64,000 nt of DNA from contig NC_083641.1 in assembly GCF_963576545.1 (NCBI RefSeq), positions 20,289,523-20,353,522 on the forward strand. The letters are read 5' to 3'. The notes under the pieces are model-generated. The model had not been told where the DNA came from. It saw only the letters and a program-made list of their open reading frames with translations, and did no database searches. This DNA is from Limanda limanda (Eukaryota > Chordata > Actinopteri > Pleuronectiformes > Pleuronectidae). Both the position numbers and the translations under genes were made by a program. Positions 12,002 through 23,900 of this stretch are shown here, one piece after another (position 1 is the first letter of the stretch; every line of letters starts with the position of its first letter).

Positions 12002-15000
12002 ATGGGGCAATTTGTAGACACATTTTTCTCCTTTCATGGCCTCTCATTGATTGTTATGTTCCCTTCCTCCCTTTTCTCATTTGAGTCTTCCTCTCACTCC
12101 TCATCTTGTAAGCTCAGGAGGCAGTTTTATTTCAATGGGATGCACAAGCCTGGTGATGTGATTCTGGGTGGGTTGTTTGAAGTCCACTACACCTCCGTGT
12201 TCCCTGAGCTGACGTTCATCTCAGAGCCGACTCAGCTCAGCTGCCAGGGGCAAGTCTCACTCCTGCAGAATTCAAAAGTTTTATTATATCATATCAACAT
12301 ATATAACTTCACAGTGGTTAATTGTGTCTGTTTATGTGTTAGCTTTGACCCTCCAGGCTTCAGACATGCCATGACCATGGCTTTTGCTATCGAAGAGATC
12401 AACAGAAGCGCTGACCTGCTGCCTAATATGACTCTGGGATACAGTCTGTACGATAACTGTGCCACGCTGGTGATTGGATTCAGTGCCGCGTTGTCTCTGG
12501 CAAGCGGTCGAGAGGAGGACTCTCTGCTTCAGGAGGCTTGTGTGGGGCCTCCTCCAGTCCTGGGGATTGTTGGTGATCCCTTCTCAACGTTTTCTATCGC
12601 CACCTCTGATGTGATAGGTTTATTCAAACTGCCCATTGTAAGTTTCTTTTCAGTCTTACCTTTGCTTTTAATGCCCAATTTGAATGAATCTGAAATGTTA
12701 AATGGTTTGATTAGGACATGTACATTGTAGTGCAAGGCCTTTTATGATTTTAATGAATTATTAAATTAGTTCTGCTGACTTGTATGAAAAGCAATTGCTG
12801 TATGGATACCATATTTTTAACAGGTGAGTTATTTTGCCACGTGTTCCTGCCTGAGTGACCGTCAAAGATTCCCGTCCTTCTTCAGGACTATACCAAATGA
12901 TGCTTTTCAGGTGAAACTCTATATACAGATAAAAAAATTCAAATTATGGCTCACAGGAAGTTGTTTGCACTCATCCCTCCCTCTGTTCACTAAGGTACGT
13001 GCCATGATTCAGGTACTCCAACATTTTGGCTGGACTTGGGCAGGCCTGCTGGTCAGTGATGATGACTACGGACTCCACGTTTCCAGATCTTTTCAGTCTG
13101 ACTTGGCTGCGTCCGGTGGAGGTTGTCTGGCCTACACAGAGATCTTACCCTGGGGTGATGACACAGTCGAACTAAGGAGGATTGTGGAGGTGATGAAGAA
13201 ATCCACAGCTCGTGTGGTCATCGTGTTTGCACATCAGATCCACATGATAAACTTAATGAAAGAGGTATTTACTTATCTAACTCTTGTGGTGACTTAAGAT
13301 TTGAATGTCAAGCTCATTTTAAATTGTGCATGTGTCTCTTACTACGTGTATTACACTGGTCTGAGTTTTGTATTTTCTATATTTTATAATTGTTCTGTGC
13401 TACAAAGTAAATAAAAGCTGTTGTACATAAGTCTGAAAAAAAATATATTCAGTATAATGCAATGCACAGGTGGTGAGGCAGAATGTGACAGGCCTGCAGT
13501 GGATGGCCAGTGAAGCCTGGACAACAGCTGCTGTGCTGCAGTCCCCCGACCTCATTCCGTACCTGGGCGGAACACTGGGCATTGCCATCCGTCGGGGAGA
13601 AATACCAGGACTCAGGGACTTCCTGTTACACATCCGTCCTGACAAAGAAGACAACACTAACAATGGAAATAGCATTGTGAGATTATTATCTTACAAGCAG
13701 ATCTGTCATTATGTAATGATGAAATACTGTGATTTCAGCCTCTAAATGCATTTCAGGTGAGACAATTTTGGGAACACACATTTCAGTGTAGATTTGCTCC
13801 AGCTCCGGCAGCTTGGATGGAAGCAGCAGGAGTGTTGTGCACTGGGGATGAAGACATAGAGAATGTGGAGACAGAGTTTCTAGATGTCTCTAACCTCCGG
13901 CCTGAGTACAATATTTACAAGGCAGTGTATGCTTTGGCGTACGCGCTAGATGACTTGCTGCGCTGTGAGCCAGGGGGAGGACCTTTCAGCGGCCACAGCT
14001 GTGCTGCTGTGCAAAGCCTGGAGCCATGGCAGGTGTGAAATTTACACTTAACCTTTTGTTGAACTTATCCCCCATGTTTGACAGTTTGATATTATTAATT
14101 GTGATATGACGAGGCCTGGTAGCGTTTACTCTGTATTTTCAAAATACACAATATTCACTTCATTGGTCGAAGCATGGAATTCAGTAGAGGCCATACCAAG
14201 ATGTACCAAAATTGACACACTAGATATAGGTCCCATAAATGTAGATGTATTTTTTTTTAATCACGATCCATAAAGTATTCCCTTGGAAAATGAGGAAAAT
14301 TCATGGATCACCCCTTATATATTTTATTTGTTTGAATTCTGCCACCAAGTTTTGTGATAATCAGTAGTTTTTATGTAATCTGTCTTACAAACATACCAAC
14401 AAACAAATGGACAGGGGTGAAAACATAACCTCTTTGACACAGGTAATTAAAGGTAACAAATTAAAGTGTATTGTACATTTACGGATGATACATTTTCATG
14501 TAGTTTGTATGAAGTTCTGAAAGCTTGTGCTCAATCAAGAAAAAAACATGTTCTCCATATATGTTTATCTTCTGTTTTCTCCCCATTGTAGCTCATGTAT
14601 TACTTGGAGAAGGTCAACTTTACCACACCATTTGGGGATGAAGTGTCATTCGATGAAAACGGCGACGCCTTACCGATCTATGACATCATGAACTGTCATT
14701 GGCTTCCTGATGGAGGTACCAAAGTTCACATTGTGGGTGAGGTTAAGAAATCAGCCACTAAAGGTGAAGAACTCACACTTCATGACGAGAAGATCTTCTG
14801 GAACTTTGAATCCAAACAGGTTAAATATATTTGTTGTGGTTTATGCTCTTGTTTAATATGGCATGGGACATTAATATCAAATGGTGTAGAATAACTGTTT
14901 TATGATTATGACTGCAGCCTCCTCGGTCAGTCTGTAGTGAGAGCTGTCCTCCAGGAACCCGCATGGCCAGAAAGGAGGGTCAACCTGTGTGCTGTTTTGA

Positions 15001-16274
15001 CTGTGTCCCTTGTTCTGAGGGAGAGTTCACGAATGAAACAGGTTGGTATCAGTCCAATGTTATAAAATACCATCATATATTATCCATCCATCCATCCATG
15101 CATCATCTACACTGCTTTGAGGGTGGAGGGAGGGGGTGTAGCCAATCCCAGTGGACATTGAGCGAGAGGCAGGGTACATCCTTCACTGAAAAAAACAAAT
15201 AGTTGGACCAACTTAAAAACAAAAGGGAATTAAGTTATATTAACACAATTGATAACTTTTTTTGAAAAAACTTAAGTCATTTAAGTGTTACCTATAGAGT
15301 GTTTTCAAGTTTGTAACACATTTTCTTGCAGAAAAAGAGAATTTCCTTATTTTTTTTCTATAGACTCCATGGAGTGCAGCAGCTGTCCAGAGGATTTCTG
15401 GTCCAGCCCCCAGCGTGACCATTGCGTTCCAAAGAAAACAGAGTTCCTCTCCTACCATGAGCCTCTGGGTATCTGCCTAACCACCGCCTCCCTGCTGGGC
15501 ACGATTTTCTCTGCTGTCGTCCTGGGCATCTTCATCCATCACCGCAGCACCCCCATGGTGCGTGCAAACAATTCAGAACTCAGCTTCCTGCTCTTGGTTT
15601 CACTGAAGTTATGTTTCCTTTGCTCTTTGCTGTTCATCGGACGACCCAGAGCATGGACCTGCCAGCTGAGACATGCAGTGTTTGGCATCAGCTTTGTGCT
15701 TTGTGTGTCGTGTATCCTGGTTAAAACCATGGTGGTGCTGGCGGTGTTCAAGGCTTCCAAGCCAGGAGGGGGAGCCACTCTGAAGTGGTTTGGCTCTGTG
15801 CAGCAGAGAGTGACAGTTCTGGTTCTTACTTCTGTTCAAGCAGCGATCTGCACTGCCTGGCTTGTGTCTGCTTCACCAGCTCCTCATAAAAACACCCAGT
15901 ACCACAATGACAAGATAGTGTATGAGTGTGTAGTCGGCTCCACGATTGGCTTTGCAGTGTTGCTTGGCTACATTGGATTACTGGCTGTGCTCAGCTTCCT
16001 GTTAGCTTTTCTGGCGAGGAATCTTCCCGACAACTTCAACGAGGCCAAACTCATCACTTTCAGCATGTTGATATTCTGCGCAGTGTGGCTGGCCTTCGTC
16101 CCTGCTTACGTCAACTCACCAGGCAAATACGCAGATGCAGTGGAGGTATTTGCCATTCTGTCCTCTACTTTTGGCCTCTTGGTGGCGCTGTTTGGACCCA
16201 AATGTTACATCATCCTATTGAGACCAGAGAGGAACACAAAGAAAGCCATCATGAGTCGAGGCCACACAAAGTGA
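12002..16274 (+). CDS. OlfC (V2R-like) receptor G3, complete, 9 exons, 881 aa
   Basis: Exons are 12002-12249, 12343-12637, 12824-12910, 12995-13264, 13470-13676, 13757-14032, 14592-14819, 14918-15041 and 15364-16274 (stop TGA). They sum to 2646 bases (882 codons) in phase. The start is the first ATG after the TATA box and is shared with G5. A hydrophobic N-terminal signal is followed by the ligand domain: TIPND (D207), SDDDYG (Y235), ASEAW (E315). Then come the cysteine domain ([11 protein letters not shown]) and 7TM with [12 protein letters not shown]. Canonical V2R exon 3 is divided by three phase-0 introns, none shared with G2. Intron 1 starts with GC instead of GT (12250) and is 93 bp, in frame and stop-free, so it could be retained. 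A poly(A) signal lies at 16417-16422. Confidence 0.93.
12250..12342 (+). promoter_or_regulatory. GC-AG intron 1 of G3, in-frame and open
   Basis: The donor reads CCAGGG|GCAAGT where G5 has GGG|GTAAGT and G7 has GGG|GTGAGT. GCAAGT is the standard form of a rare GC-AG donor. The same T-to-C change turns the in-frame TAA of G5 into CAA, and the 93-base intron then has no stop. Retention would add 31 residues after residue 83, before the FDPPGF segment. Confidence 0.75.
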
Positions 16275-16660
16275 CAAAATTAACTCTTGAGATAAATCTG
16301 TGAAATAATCTGATCCACTCTGTGTTTTTTAGTCCCACCATGATTATCAGATTAACCTAACACACTATAGATGTGTTTATTGTAAAGACTGACATGGTTG
16401 TTTATTATTACATTTAAATAAAGTGTTTTTTTCTTGAATTATATATTTTTTAATTTCCTGGGACAAGAACACTGTTAAGCAGTAATGCTTTAGGAAGAAT
16501 TAAAGTAATTTTCAACTGTACTTTTGTCAGTAAATACTTGTGCAACTAACTAACAAAAAAAAATTCTTACATTTGATTTCTGATTTCTTTGATAACTACA
16601 GGCTCACAAATGGAGACGTCGTCTGACATTGTAAGTGAATCTGTGTATCAATGTTAGCCC
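16275..16660. other. 3' flank of G3
   Basis: AT-rich sequence with the G3 poly(A) signal (16417-16422). It is closely paralogous to 32531-32930 downstream of G5. No other gene is seen. Confidence 0.6.
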
Positions 16661-17221
16661 CAGAGGTGTCAAGTAACGAAGTACAAATACTTTGTTACCT
16701 TACTTAAGTAGAAATTTTGGGTATCTATCTATACTTTACTGGATTATTTATTTTTCAGACGACTTTTTACTTCTTCTTCTTACATTTTCACGCAAATATT
16801 TGTACTTTCTACTCCTTACATTATAAAAATAGCCTTGTTACTCTGATTTAATTTTGGCACACAACCGCACCGGAGGGTTCCGAAAAAGGAGGAGAGCAAA
16901 GCCAGAGCTGCGTGTGGCTTGCGCCACCCCCTGCCTCCGCTGACGCGCCTCGCTGTCGGGTCCGTCGGCCATCGGGGCAGGCCGGCAAAGGCACAAGGAG
17001 TTGGGGTTCGTAAGAGAAGGAGGCACCGCACGGTCGTGGACAGGGCTTAGAAGAAGTGGAGGAGACAGAAAAAGAGAAGGGGGGGGGGGAGCACTCGCTT
17101 GCCAACCCACACACACCCCGACCTCGGGAGACACGCTGACCCTGGGGAGCAGCGCGAGACCCTGAGCACCTGTGGGGGGGTTTGGGTGCCATGCTCGACC
17201 AGAGTCGAATCAGGCTGTACC

Positions 17222-17244
17222 GGTAATGATCTTTCCGCAGGTTA

Positions 17245-17284
<40 letters not shown>

Positions 17285-17575
17285 CAGGGGTGTCCAAACT
17301 ACCGCCCGCATGCCAACTGCGGCCCACCATCCTTTTTTAATTGGCCCGCATCAAATAAATAAATAAATGATAATAAATATGACCCGCGCTTACTGGGAAT
17401 TCCTCGTTCATGGGAAATAATTGCAATCCCCAATCCCTGTCATGAGTGGGGTTCAGCGGGTTACCCGCGCCTTTCGGCGAAGGGTAGACACACGCTGATC
17501 CAGTCAGTGTGGCGCACGTGTAGCCCCGGACATCTAAGGGCATCACAGACCTGTTAATGCTCAATCTCGTTTTGC
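17222..17575 (-). other. 18S rRNA 3'-end fragments (antisense) inside a transposon
   Basis: On the minus strand this is the 3' end of 18S rRNA. 17225-17284 matches the universal terminal region (plus strand reads CCGCAGGTTAACCTACGGAA and GTTACGACTTTTACTTCCTC). 17380-17575 matches a region further inside (GCTTACTGGGAATTCC, CCGGACATCTAAGGGCATCA). About 130 bases of 18S between them are missing, replaced by 17285-17379, which starts CAGGGGTGTCCAAACT and looks like another hAT terminus. The GC-rich block before 17220 is likely ITS1. This is not a working rRNA gene. Confidence 0.85.
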
Positions 17576-17582
17576 TAAATTG

Positions 17583-17900
17583 GCTGAGAATCACGTCATT
17601 GAGGACTCCCAATCATCTGAGGAAGAGGAGTTATTTTCCTTCTTGAAGAAGACCGGCCCTCTTGAAACGACCCAGCAGTTGGATGCGTACCTGGGGTTCC
17701 CAGGAGACACAGTAGATGTACTGAAGTCCTTCCCAGCTGTGTGCCAGGTATCACTTAAGTTTAATACTGCACTCCCTGGCTCAGCAGCCTGTGAAAGACT
17801 GTTTAGTGTTGCAGGACTCATCTTCAGGCCAGGAAGAGCATGCATAGGCTCAAACATTGAGAACCTGCTGCTTTTGCGGCTGAACAAAGCCTATTGGTAG
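17583..17900 (+). pseudogene. hAT transposase C-terminal (dimerisation) fragment
   Basis: A 106-codon open stretch contains ALPGSAACERLFSVAGLI followed by an arginine-rich segment and ENLLLLRLN, the C-terminal dimerisation region of hAT transposases. There is no BED finger and no catalytic core in the element, so this is the tail of an ancestral transposase retained in a non-autonomous copy. It starts directly after the rDNA segment. Confidence 0.8.
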
Positions 17901-18482
17901 TGTTATTGTAAATACAGGATTGAGTCACAAGGTCTCAAGGTCTCCTCCAATAAAGGTTATTGATAACATTCCACTGAAGTTTGACTTTTTAAACTATTAC
18001 AATACTTATTGGCAACTAGTTATCATGTCTTCTGCTCCATGAAATGCATGTTAATGCTCAGTTGTACACATATGGCACTTTAATGTATTTGCATTGTAAT
18101 AAAATGTGATAATTTTCAATGGGCATATATGCAGCTGAAACGGGTAGCCTAGTGCATCCCACATTTTTCAACATAACATTTTAATATAACATTATAGTCA
18201 TAATGGCCTTTAGAAAACTGTTTTTTTTGGAGGAGGGGGGGTAGTGCACTTTAGGCCCCTGAGACGCGGCTTAAGAGTTTGTCCTTAATGGGAAAAAATT
18301 TCCCCTTACATTACTTTTACATTTATACTTTAAGTAGTTTTGAAACAAGTACTTTTACACTTTTACTTAAGTAAAAACCTTGAGTTGATACTTCAACTTC
18401 TACAAAAGTATTTTTAAACCCTAGTATCTATACTTCTACTTGAGTAATGAATGTGAATACTTTTGACACCTCTGGTTAGCCC

Positions 18483-19986
18483 ACACAACGGTCCAAAGTC
18501 TAATTCAAGTAGTTTCTTCTGGAAAATATGGATATGTCTTCTCCTTCCTCAAAACAGGTGACAAAAATATACAACTCAGTTGTCGTCTATATGATAACTT
18601 TACCAACATCAGTGTCCAGAAATCGTTGTCGAATAAAGCACTTATAGGCAAAGTCTGGGAAACAGTGAAATCATTTCCCACTGTTGAGTCTACAATAAAT
18701 AGGCAAATGAAAACATGGCTATTATAATCTTTGTTCCACTTTTTACGTCATCATAGTGATAATAGTGACCAGTGGTGGGAAGTGGTATTTGTGAACTACA
18801 GTTTGGCCTACATGTGTAGTCAAAAGCCTGAGGCCGCATGTCCTTTGTTCTGGAAAAAAATAGAGCCTCCAAGATAATAGGCCAGGTCTCCCCTCTCTTC
18901 TGTCTCTTTCCATGCACCTCTTCGAGAGGAGCACATCGCTCTTCCTTGATTCCTCTTTTCTACACCACACCCCGAGAGGAGAAGGGTGTCCAGCTCACTC
19001 TTTCCGATTCCTCTTTCCACAAAACCATCAATGGCAGAGAGGTGCAGCTTGTAGCTCATCTCTCCAAGGAAACCTCCTCGCAATCCAAGCTCTACCAACC
19101 TTCAATCAGCGACACAAGGTCCTGCTAAATAATGAACAGCAAAACCACTGCACCGCACAGCAGAACCACAATGGCAGGAGCCACAAAACCAGCAGGACGA
19201 CATCACAGCACTTTGAACAGCACAGAAACTTTTTTTCCCTTTCCATGGACGGGTTACACAACTAGGCTTAATAATCATACTAGGCTAAGCAAAGACTGTT
19301 TATTCGATTCCTTGTGATGTTTACTAGTTTGATTTGTGTTGATGCGATATATTGGCGTGGCCAGCCGCCATTTTGGAAGCACGCTCACTCACACAGACAC
19401 ACGCATTCTCACATACACATCTTTTTTATATTAAGTACACCTTTAATAATATGTTATTTTATACTTTTTTTATCTTCACAATTAATGTTTTTCTTTCACA
19501 AATGTTTTTTCATTTATGTTGCAAAAGTGAATTTAGCCAACCTATACACTGTCGAGAACTCTATATCCTTCAACTTAGCTAACTATATATCTATGCTTAT
19601 TTCTGTTATAGTTATTCATTTGATTGTTAATCAGAGTTCTTAAGAGTTTTGCAGGGTGATGACCGAGGTAACTTTAATCAATTCAAATTATTATTTAATA
19701 TTAATATTTTTATTGGCACTGTTAGGACCCAAATGTAGAACAATTCTGCTGAAACAAGAGAAACCTGAAGAAATAAGCAGTGTTTTCTACAAATCTTATG
19801 TTTTCTTAATTGTTACATGAATAAAACAATCTTATGTTGTTGATTTGAATTTTGCATTCTTGAGTTGCTTTATTATTTCTCATTTATTTGTTAACATTCC
19901 AGGCAAGGATTTTGCAAACAATGTGACAATAACACTTGACGGCACTGTAACCATTCTTTATTTTTATTACACCACATCTAACATAC
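18483..19986. other. Duplicated spacer between G3 and G4
   Basis: No gene is recognised. The stretch is paralogous to about 32934-34054 after G5; a segment of about 70 bp present near 33290-33360 is missing here. From about 19715 it matches the sequence upstream of 5015-5280, which marks the junction between two copies of the two-gene unit. Short open frames here are not conserved as proteins. Confidence 0.6.
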
Positions 19987-20750
19987 TGTCACACCGCGGT
20001 GAGGTTTGTCTTGTCTTGGGTTTTTTGTCTCGTAACTTCCTGTTTTATTTTGAAATCCTAACTCTCCTCTCGTTTCAGGTCACTTGGCCTTCCTCATGTG
20101 TCACTGGTCTGATTGTCTCTGATTGTTTCCACCTGTTCCCTTCACCCTCATGTGCTTATAGTCTGCGTCTCCCCTTTGTCTTGTGCCAAAGTGTTTCGTC
20201 CTTGTCCGTGCACCTAAGCCCTTTCCACAGTCATTGTAGTGTTTTTGCCTAAGAGTCTTGCTACGCCACGTAAGTGGTTTTCTGTTTCCTCCTTGAGAGT
20301 GATTTTTGGTTTGTTAAAGTTTTCTAGTTTAGCTTCGTTTTGTGTTGTTTGTAATCTGTTTTTCTTCCTCCCTTTTGGAGCGATTTATGTTTAGAGAGTT
20401 TTAGTTAGTTTGTTGAGCTTCCTGTTTGGGTGGGCCTTTTCTTTTGTACCGTTTCATAGTAGTTTGATTTTCATCCTTCGGGAGCGCTTTTGATTTCTTG
20501 CTCTAGCCTTTTGTTTGTCAGCCTTCGGGAACTATTTATGTTTTGAACCTTTTTCTTTTTCTAGTGTGTGTTTTGAATTTATTAGGGAGTTATTCTTTCC
20601 CCCAGTTATTCTTGCCAGGTCTAAGATTTATTAAGTGAGTTTTCATAGCCCAATTGTTTTTCACTCTTCATTGAGGATCTGAATTCAATAAAGTGTGCTG
20701 GTACATTTAATCCTCTGCATCTGAGTCCTCATTTCAGTCCAGGCCTGACA
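19987..20750 (+). mobile_element. Solo LTR, 764 bp
   Basis: The insert begins TGTCACACC and ends GGCCTGACA, the TG...CA form of an LTR, and is flanked by 5-bp duplications CATAC (19982-19986 and 20751-20755). G2 has the uninterrupted sequence at the same place (ACATACTATGATG near 5285). AATAAA at 20687-20692 followed by a short downstream segment fits a poly(A) signal read on the plus strand. There is no coding sequence, so it is a solo LTR left by recombination. The retrotransposon family cannot be fixed by eye. Confidence 0.85.
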
Positions 20751-20970
20751 CATACTATGATTTGCAATTAGTTTTAGAGTGAAGACAAAACTCTTTGTTT
20801 CAAACTTTGTTTAGTTTATTTCATATTTCCAACACGAAATGTAAAATAAGAAAACAAAAGATTTTAAAGAAAATTACAATTCATGAAAAAGCATGCAAAT
20901 GTTAATATTCACACAAACTAGGTGAACTATTGTGTGGAGCCATCATAAATATTCCTAGAGCTCAGATGTA

Positions 20971-23900
20971 CTAGGATTCATTCTTGTTCATCAAATGTTT
21001 CTTGGAGTTCTTTTCGGGCTTAAACAATATGATGTAACACTTTGGAGCAAATATGCAAAGAATTAATCCAAAACTGGAGGCCAGGATGGCAAATATCTCC
21101 ACAGCCACAGTGAATTTACCAGGAGAGCTGACGTAAGCTGGAATAAAAGTGATCCAGACAGCACAGAATATCAACATGCTGAACGTTATGAGCTTTGCCT
21201 CATTAAAATTATCAGGTAGCTTCCGAGCTAGGACTGCTAACACAAAGCAAAAAAAGGCCAACAGGCCTATGTACCCGAGCACAGCCCAGAACCCAATGGC
21301 TGAACCCAACGCACACTCCAGGATGATTCTCTCCTTGTATGTGGTCAGGTTTTTCATTGGAAAAGGGGGACTGACAACCAACCAAATAATACATATTAGA
21401 ACTTGAATAAACGTGAAGGACACCACAGTCATTCTTTGCAGCGGAGGGCCGAACCATTTCATGATGTTACGACCTGGAAGTGTTGCTTTAAAGGCCATTA
21501 AAACCACTATTGTTTTCACAAGAACACAAGAGATGCAAAGGACGAAGGTGATGCCGAACGCCGTGTGTCGCAGCATGCAGGACCACTCAGAGGGCGCTCC
21601 CATGAAAGTAAGTGAACATAAGAAACACAGAGTCAGCGAGAACAGCAGCAGAAAGCTCAGCTCAGAGTTGGTCGCCCGGACGATCGGGGATGTCCTGTGA
21701 CGAAAGAATACGGCCGCTGTTATGATGGCGAGAAATGCACCGCCAACGGAGAACGCAGCCAGGATGATTCCCAGGACCTCATGGATGGAGAGAAACTCTA
21801 CAGGCTTACGGAGACACGTGTTTCTCTCTGCGTTGGGCCAGAACTCGTCAGAGCAGGGGAAGCAATCAGGTGAATCTGCAAAAATAAATGAAGAAAAACA
21901 CTTTCAGCAGCCTTATATTTAATGTAAACTTTATATAATGAATACTAGGTGCTGGACAGAGGTAACGAAAACCAGACAATTCGAAGTGTCCATAAATGAA
22001 ATGTTAAAATAAGTGGGAGATGGAAGAAAACAATAATGGTTTGAAAGAAAACCACACCCAAATATAACAAGAAATAAAATATAAAAAACCTTCAATACTG
22101 TTTATTAGTATCATATTGACAACTGATCAAATTTTAAAGAAATTCCCTACAGCCAGACCGAAGATATCATGCTCAAGAAACCAAGATTATTATGAGGCCA
22201 AAGTTATGAGGCCACCGATGACCTTGACATTTGAGCTTCGGCTCCCAAATCCAATCAGTACATCATTAAGTCCAAGTGAACGTTTGGGCTAAATGTTAAA
22301 GGATTCCCTAAAGGTTTTCTTTAGATATGCGTTTACAATAATGGGGCGTACATTAAATAACCCCAAAAACATAATGCTTTGAGCAGAGGCCCTTCCTCAG
22401 ACCTGCTTTGTCTGAAATTTTACCTACAAGTCGGTGGGTGCATCAACTGGTGTTGAACATTCCTTGTGTTCTTATTTCACCTGTAGCATTGCTTATTTCT
22501 CCCTCAGGACATGGTACACAGTCATAGCAGCAGATGGGTTTCCCTCTCTGCAGCACTTTACGGGTTCCTGCAGGGCAGCTGTCCGTGCACACTGAAGCAG
22601 GCACCTGTCACACAGACACAAACACACTCACACAGATATCACACTATGGCTACACAGCTGGTATAAGTGTTACCTTTTGGCTTCTCACCTGTGTGCCACC
22701 CTCCATCCACGTGAGGTTCCTGCTGATGTGGAATTCCTGGCCGACCGGCAGCGACGCATTGTAGTGCCCCACTGTCTCCAACGCAATGCTGCCACTCGCT
22801 CTTCTTTGCCAGTTGACCAGCTCATATGTGGCCACCGGGTCTCCGCTGGCATCAAATGACACATCATAACCATTCTGGGAAAAACTGACTTTCTTCAGCT
22901 CAGTGAGAATCTGTGAAGATGAAATGGAATAAGACAGGAAGTAAATAATGTAAAGTACATTTTCATATTGGTACGTATGTGATGTATTTGTTTGGACAGA
23001 CCTGTTTGGACTCTATCCTGGTGAGTTTGTCACACTTTCTTGTAGAGTTAGTTTTCTGGCACACTGCGTTATGAATTGCATGAGCTATTGCATAAACGGC
23101 CTTGTACACCATGTTGGTGATGCGGAGCTGAGACGTGTCGGTGTACGGGCTCTGGAGCGTCTGTATGTCTTCAGTTCCATCACATAGACTCTCTCCTGTG
23201 GCTGCACCTTAAACACAACCAGGAGGAGACTGGGCTTTTTACTAATTATAATTAACAATTATGTAAATAATAAGAAATTTCCTTGAAACTGACTTAACCT
23301 ATTTTAATATTTACAAAACGAAAACATGAATATGATATTATCATAGGGTTATGCTGTATTGTGCTGTTCCATTATAATTATATATCAATTATTATTGCTA
23401 TGATATCACTGCACATTATTATTATTAGTATGCAGCATGTACACTGTCAGTAAATCCTTTTAAATATTTTTATTATCTTAATGTTATGCATTTTTAAGTT
23501 TACGTTTCATCTGTTTATTAACCTTATTTGTCTTCTATTTTTCACTTATTTAATATCTATTTCATTATTAACTTGTACCTAATATTTTCAGCTTGCATTT
23601 TTATACCTTATATATTTCAAATATTCTCTTATTTCAAATATTTTCATCTCTTTTCATGTATTTTTCATGTATCTTTGATGTTAATTGTGAACCACAAATT
23701 AATAAAAGTTAATTTCCATGCAGCTCCACAAAAAAACACAACTGATAGTGTCACTTGTGTTCTATGAGAAAAAACGTTAGCAGAACTTCCTCACTCTGGT
23801 CCAGCCTGCAGTTGAATTCACTCTCCCAGAACTCAGTCAGTACCGGGGATGCAGACACTTTGGTGGTGGGCAGATCCAGCAGGAAGTCCCTCAGGCCGGG

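Larger units (their letters stand above)
16661..18474 (+). mobile_element. Tol2-like hAT element carrying rDNA
   Basis: The element begins CAGAGGTGTCAAGTAACG and ends ACTTTTGACACCTCTG, inverted ends of the Tol2-like hAT type with ACTTAAGTA-rich subterminal DNA. It is flanked by 8-bp duplications GTTAGCCC (16653-16660 and 18475-18482). The paralogous site after G5 (near 32926-32933) has a single GTTAGCCC and no insert, so this is a real insertion after the unit duplicated. Inside lie a GC-rich block (about 16850-17220), antisense 18S rRNA sequence (17222-17575) and a C-terminal hAT transposase fragment. It cannot encode a whole transposase and is non-autonomous. Confidence 0.88.

Noticed and set aside
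12002..12730. A single long first exon of G3
   Set aside because: G5 and G7 clearly have an intron at 12250-12342, and the G2-type genes have one at the same phase; the open frame comes from one base change. Kept as a possible retained intron only.
17222..17575. A functional rRNA gene
   Set aside because: Only broken 3'-end pieces of 18S are present, inside a transposon, with an internal gap and no 5.8S or 28S.
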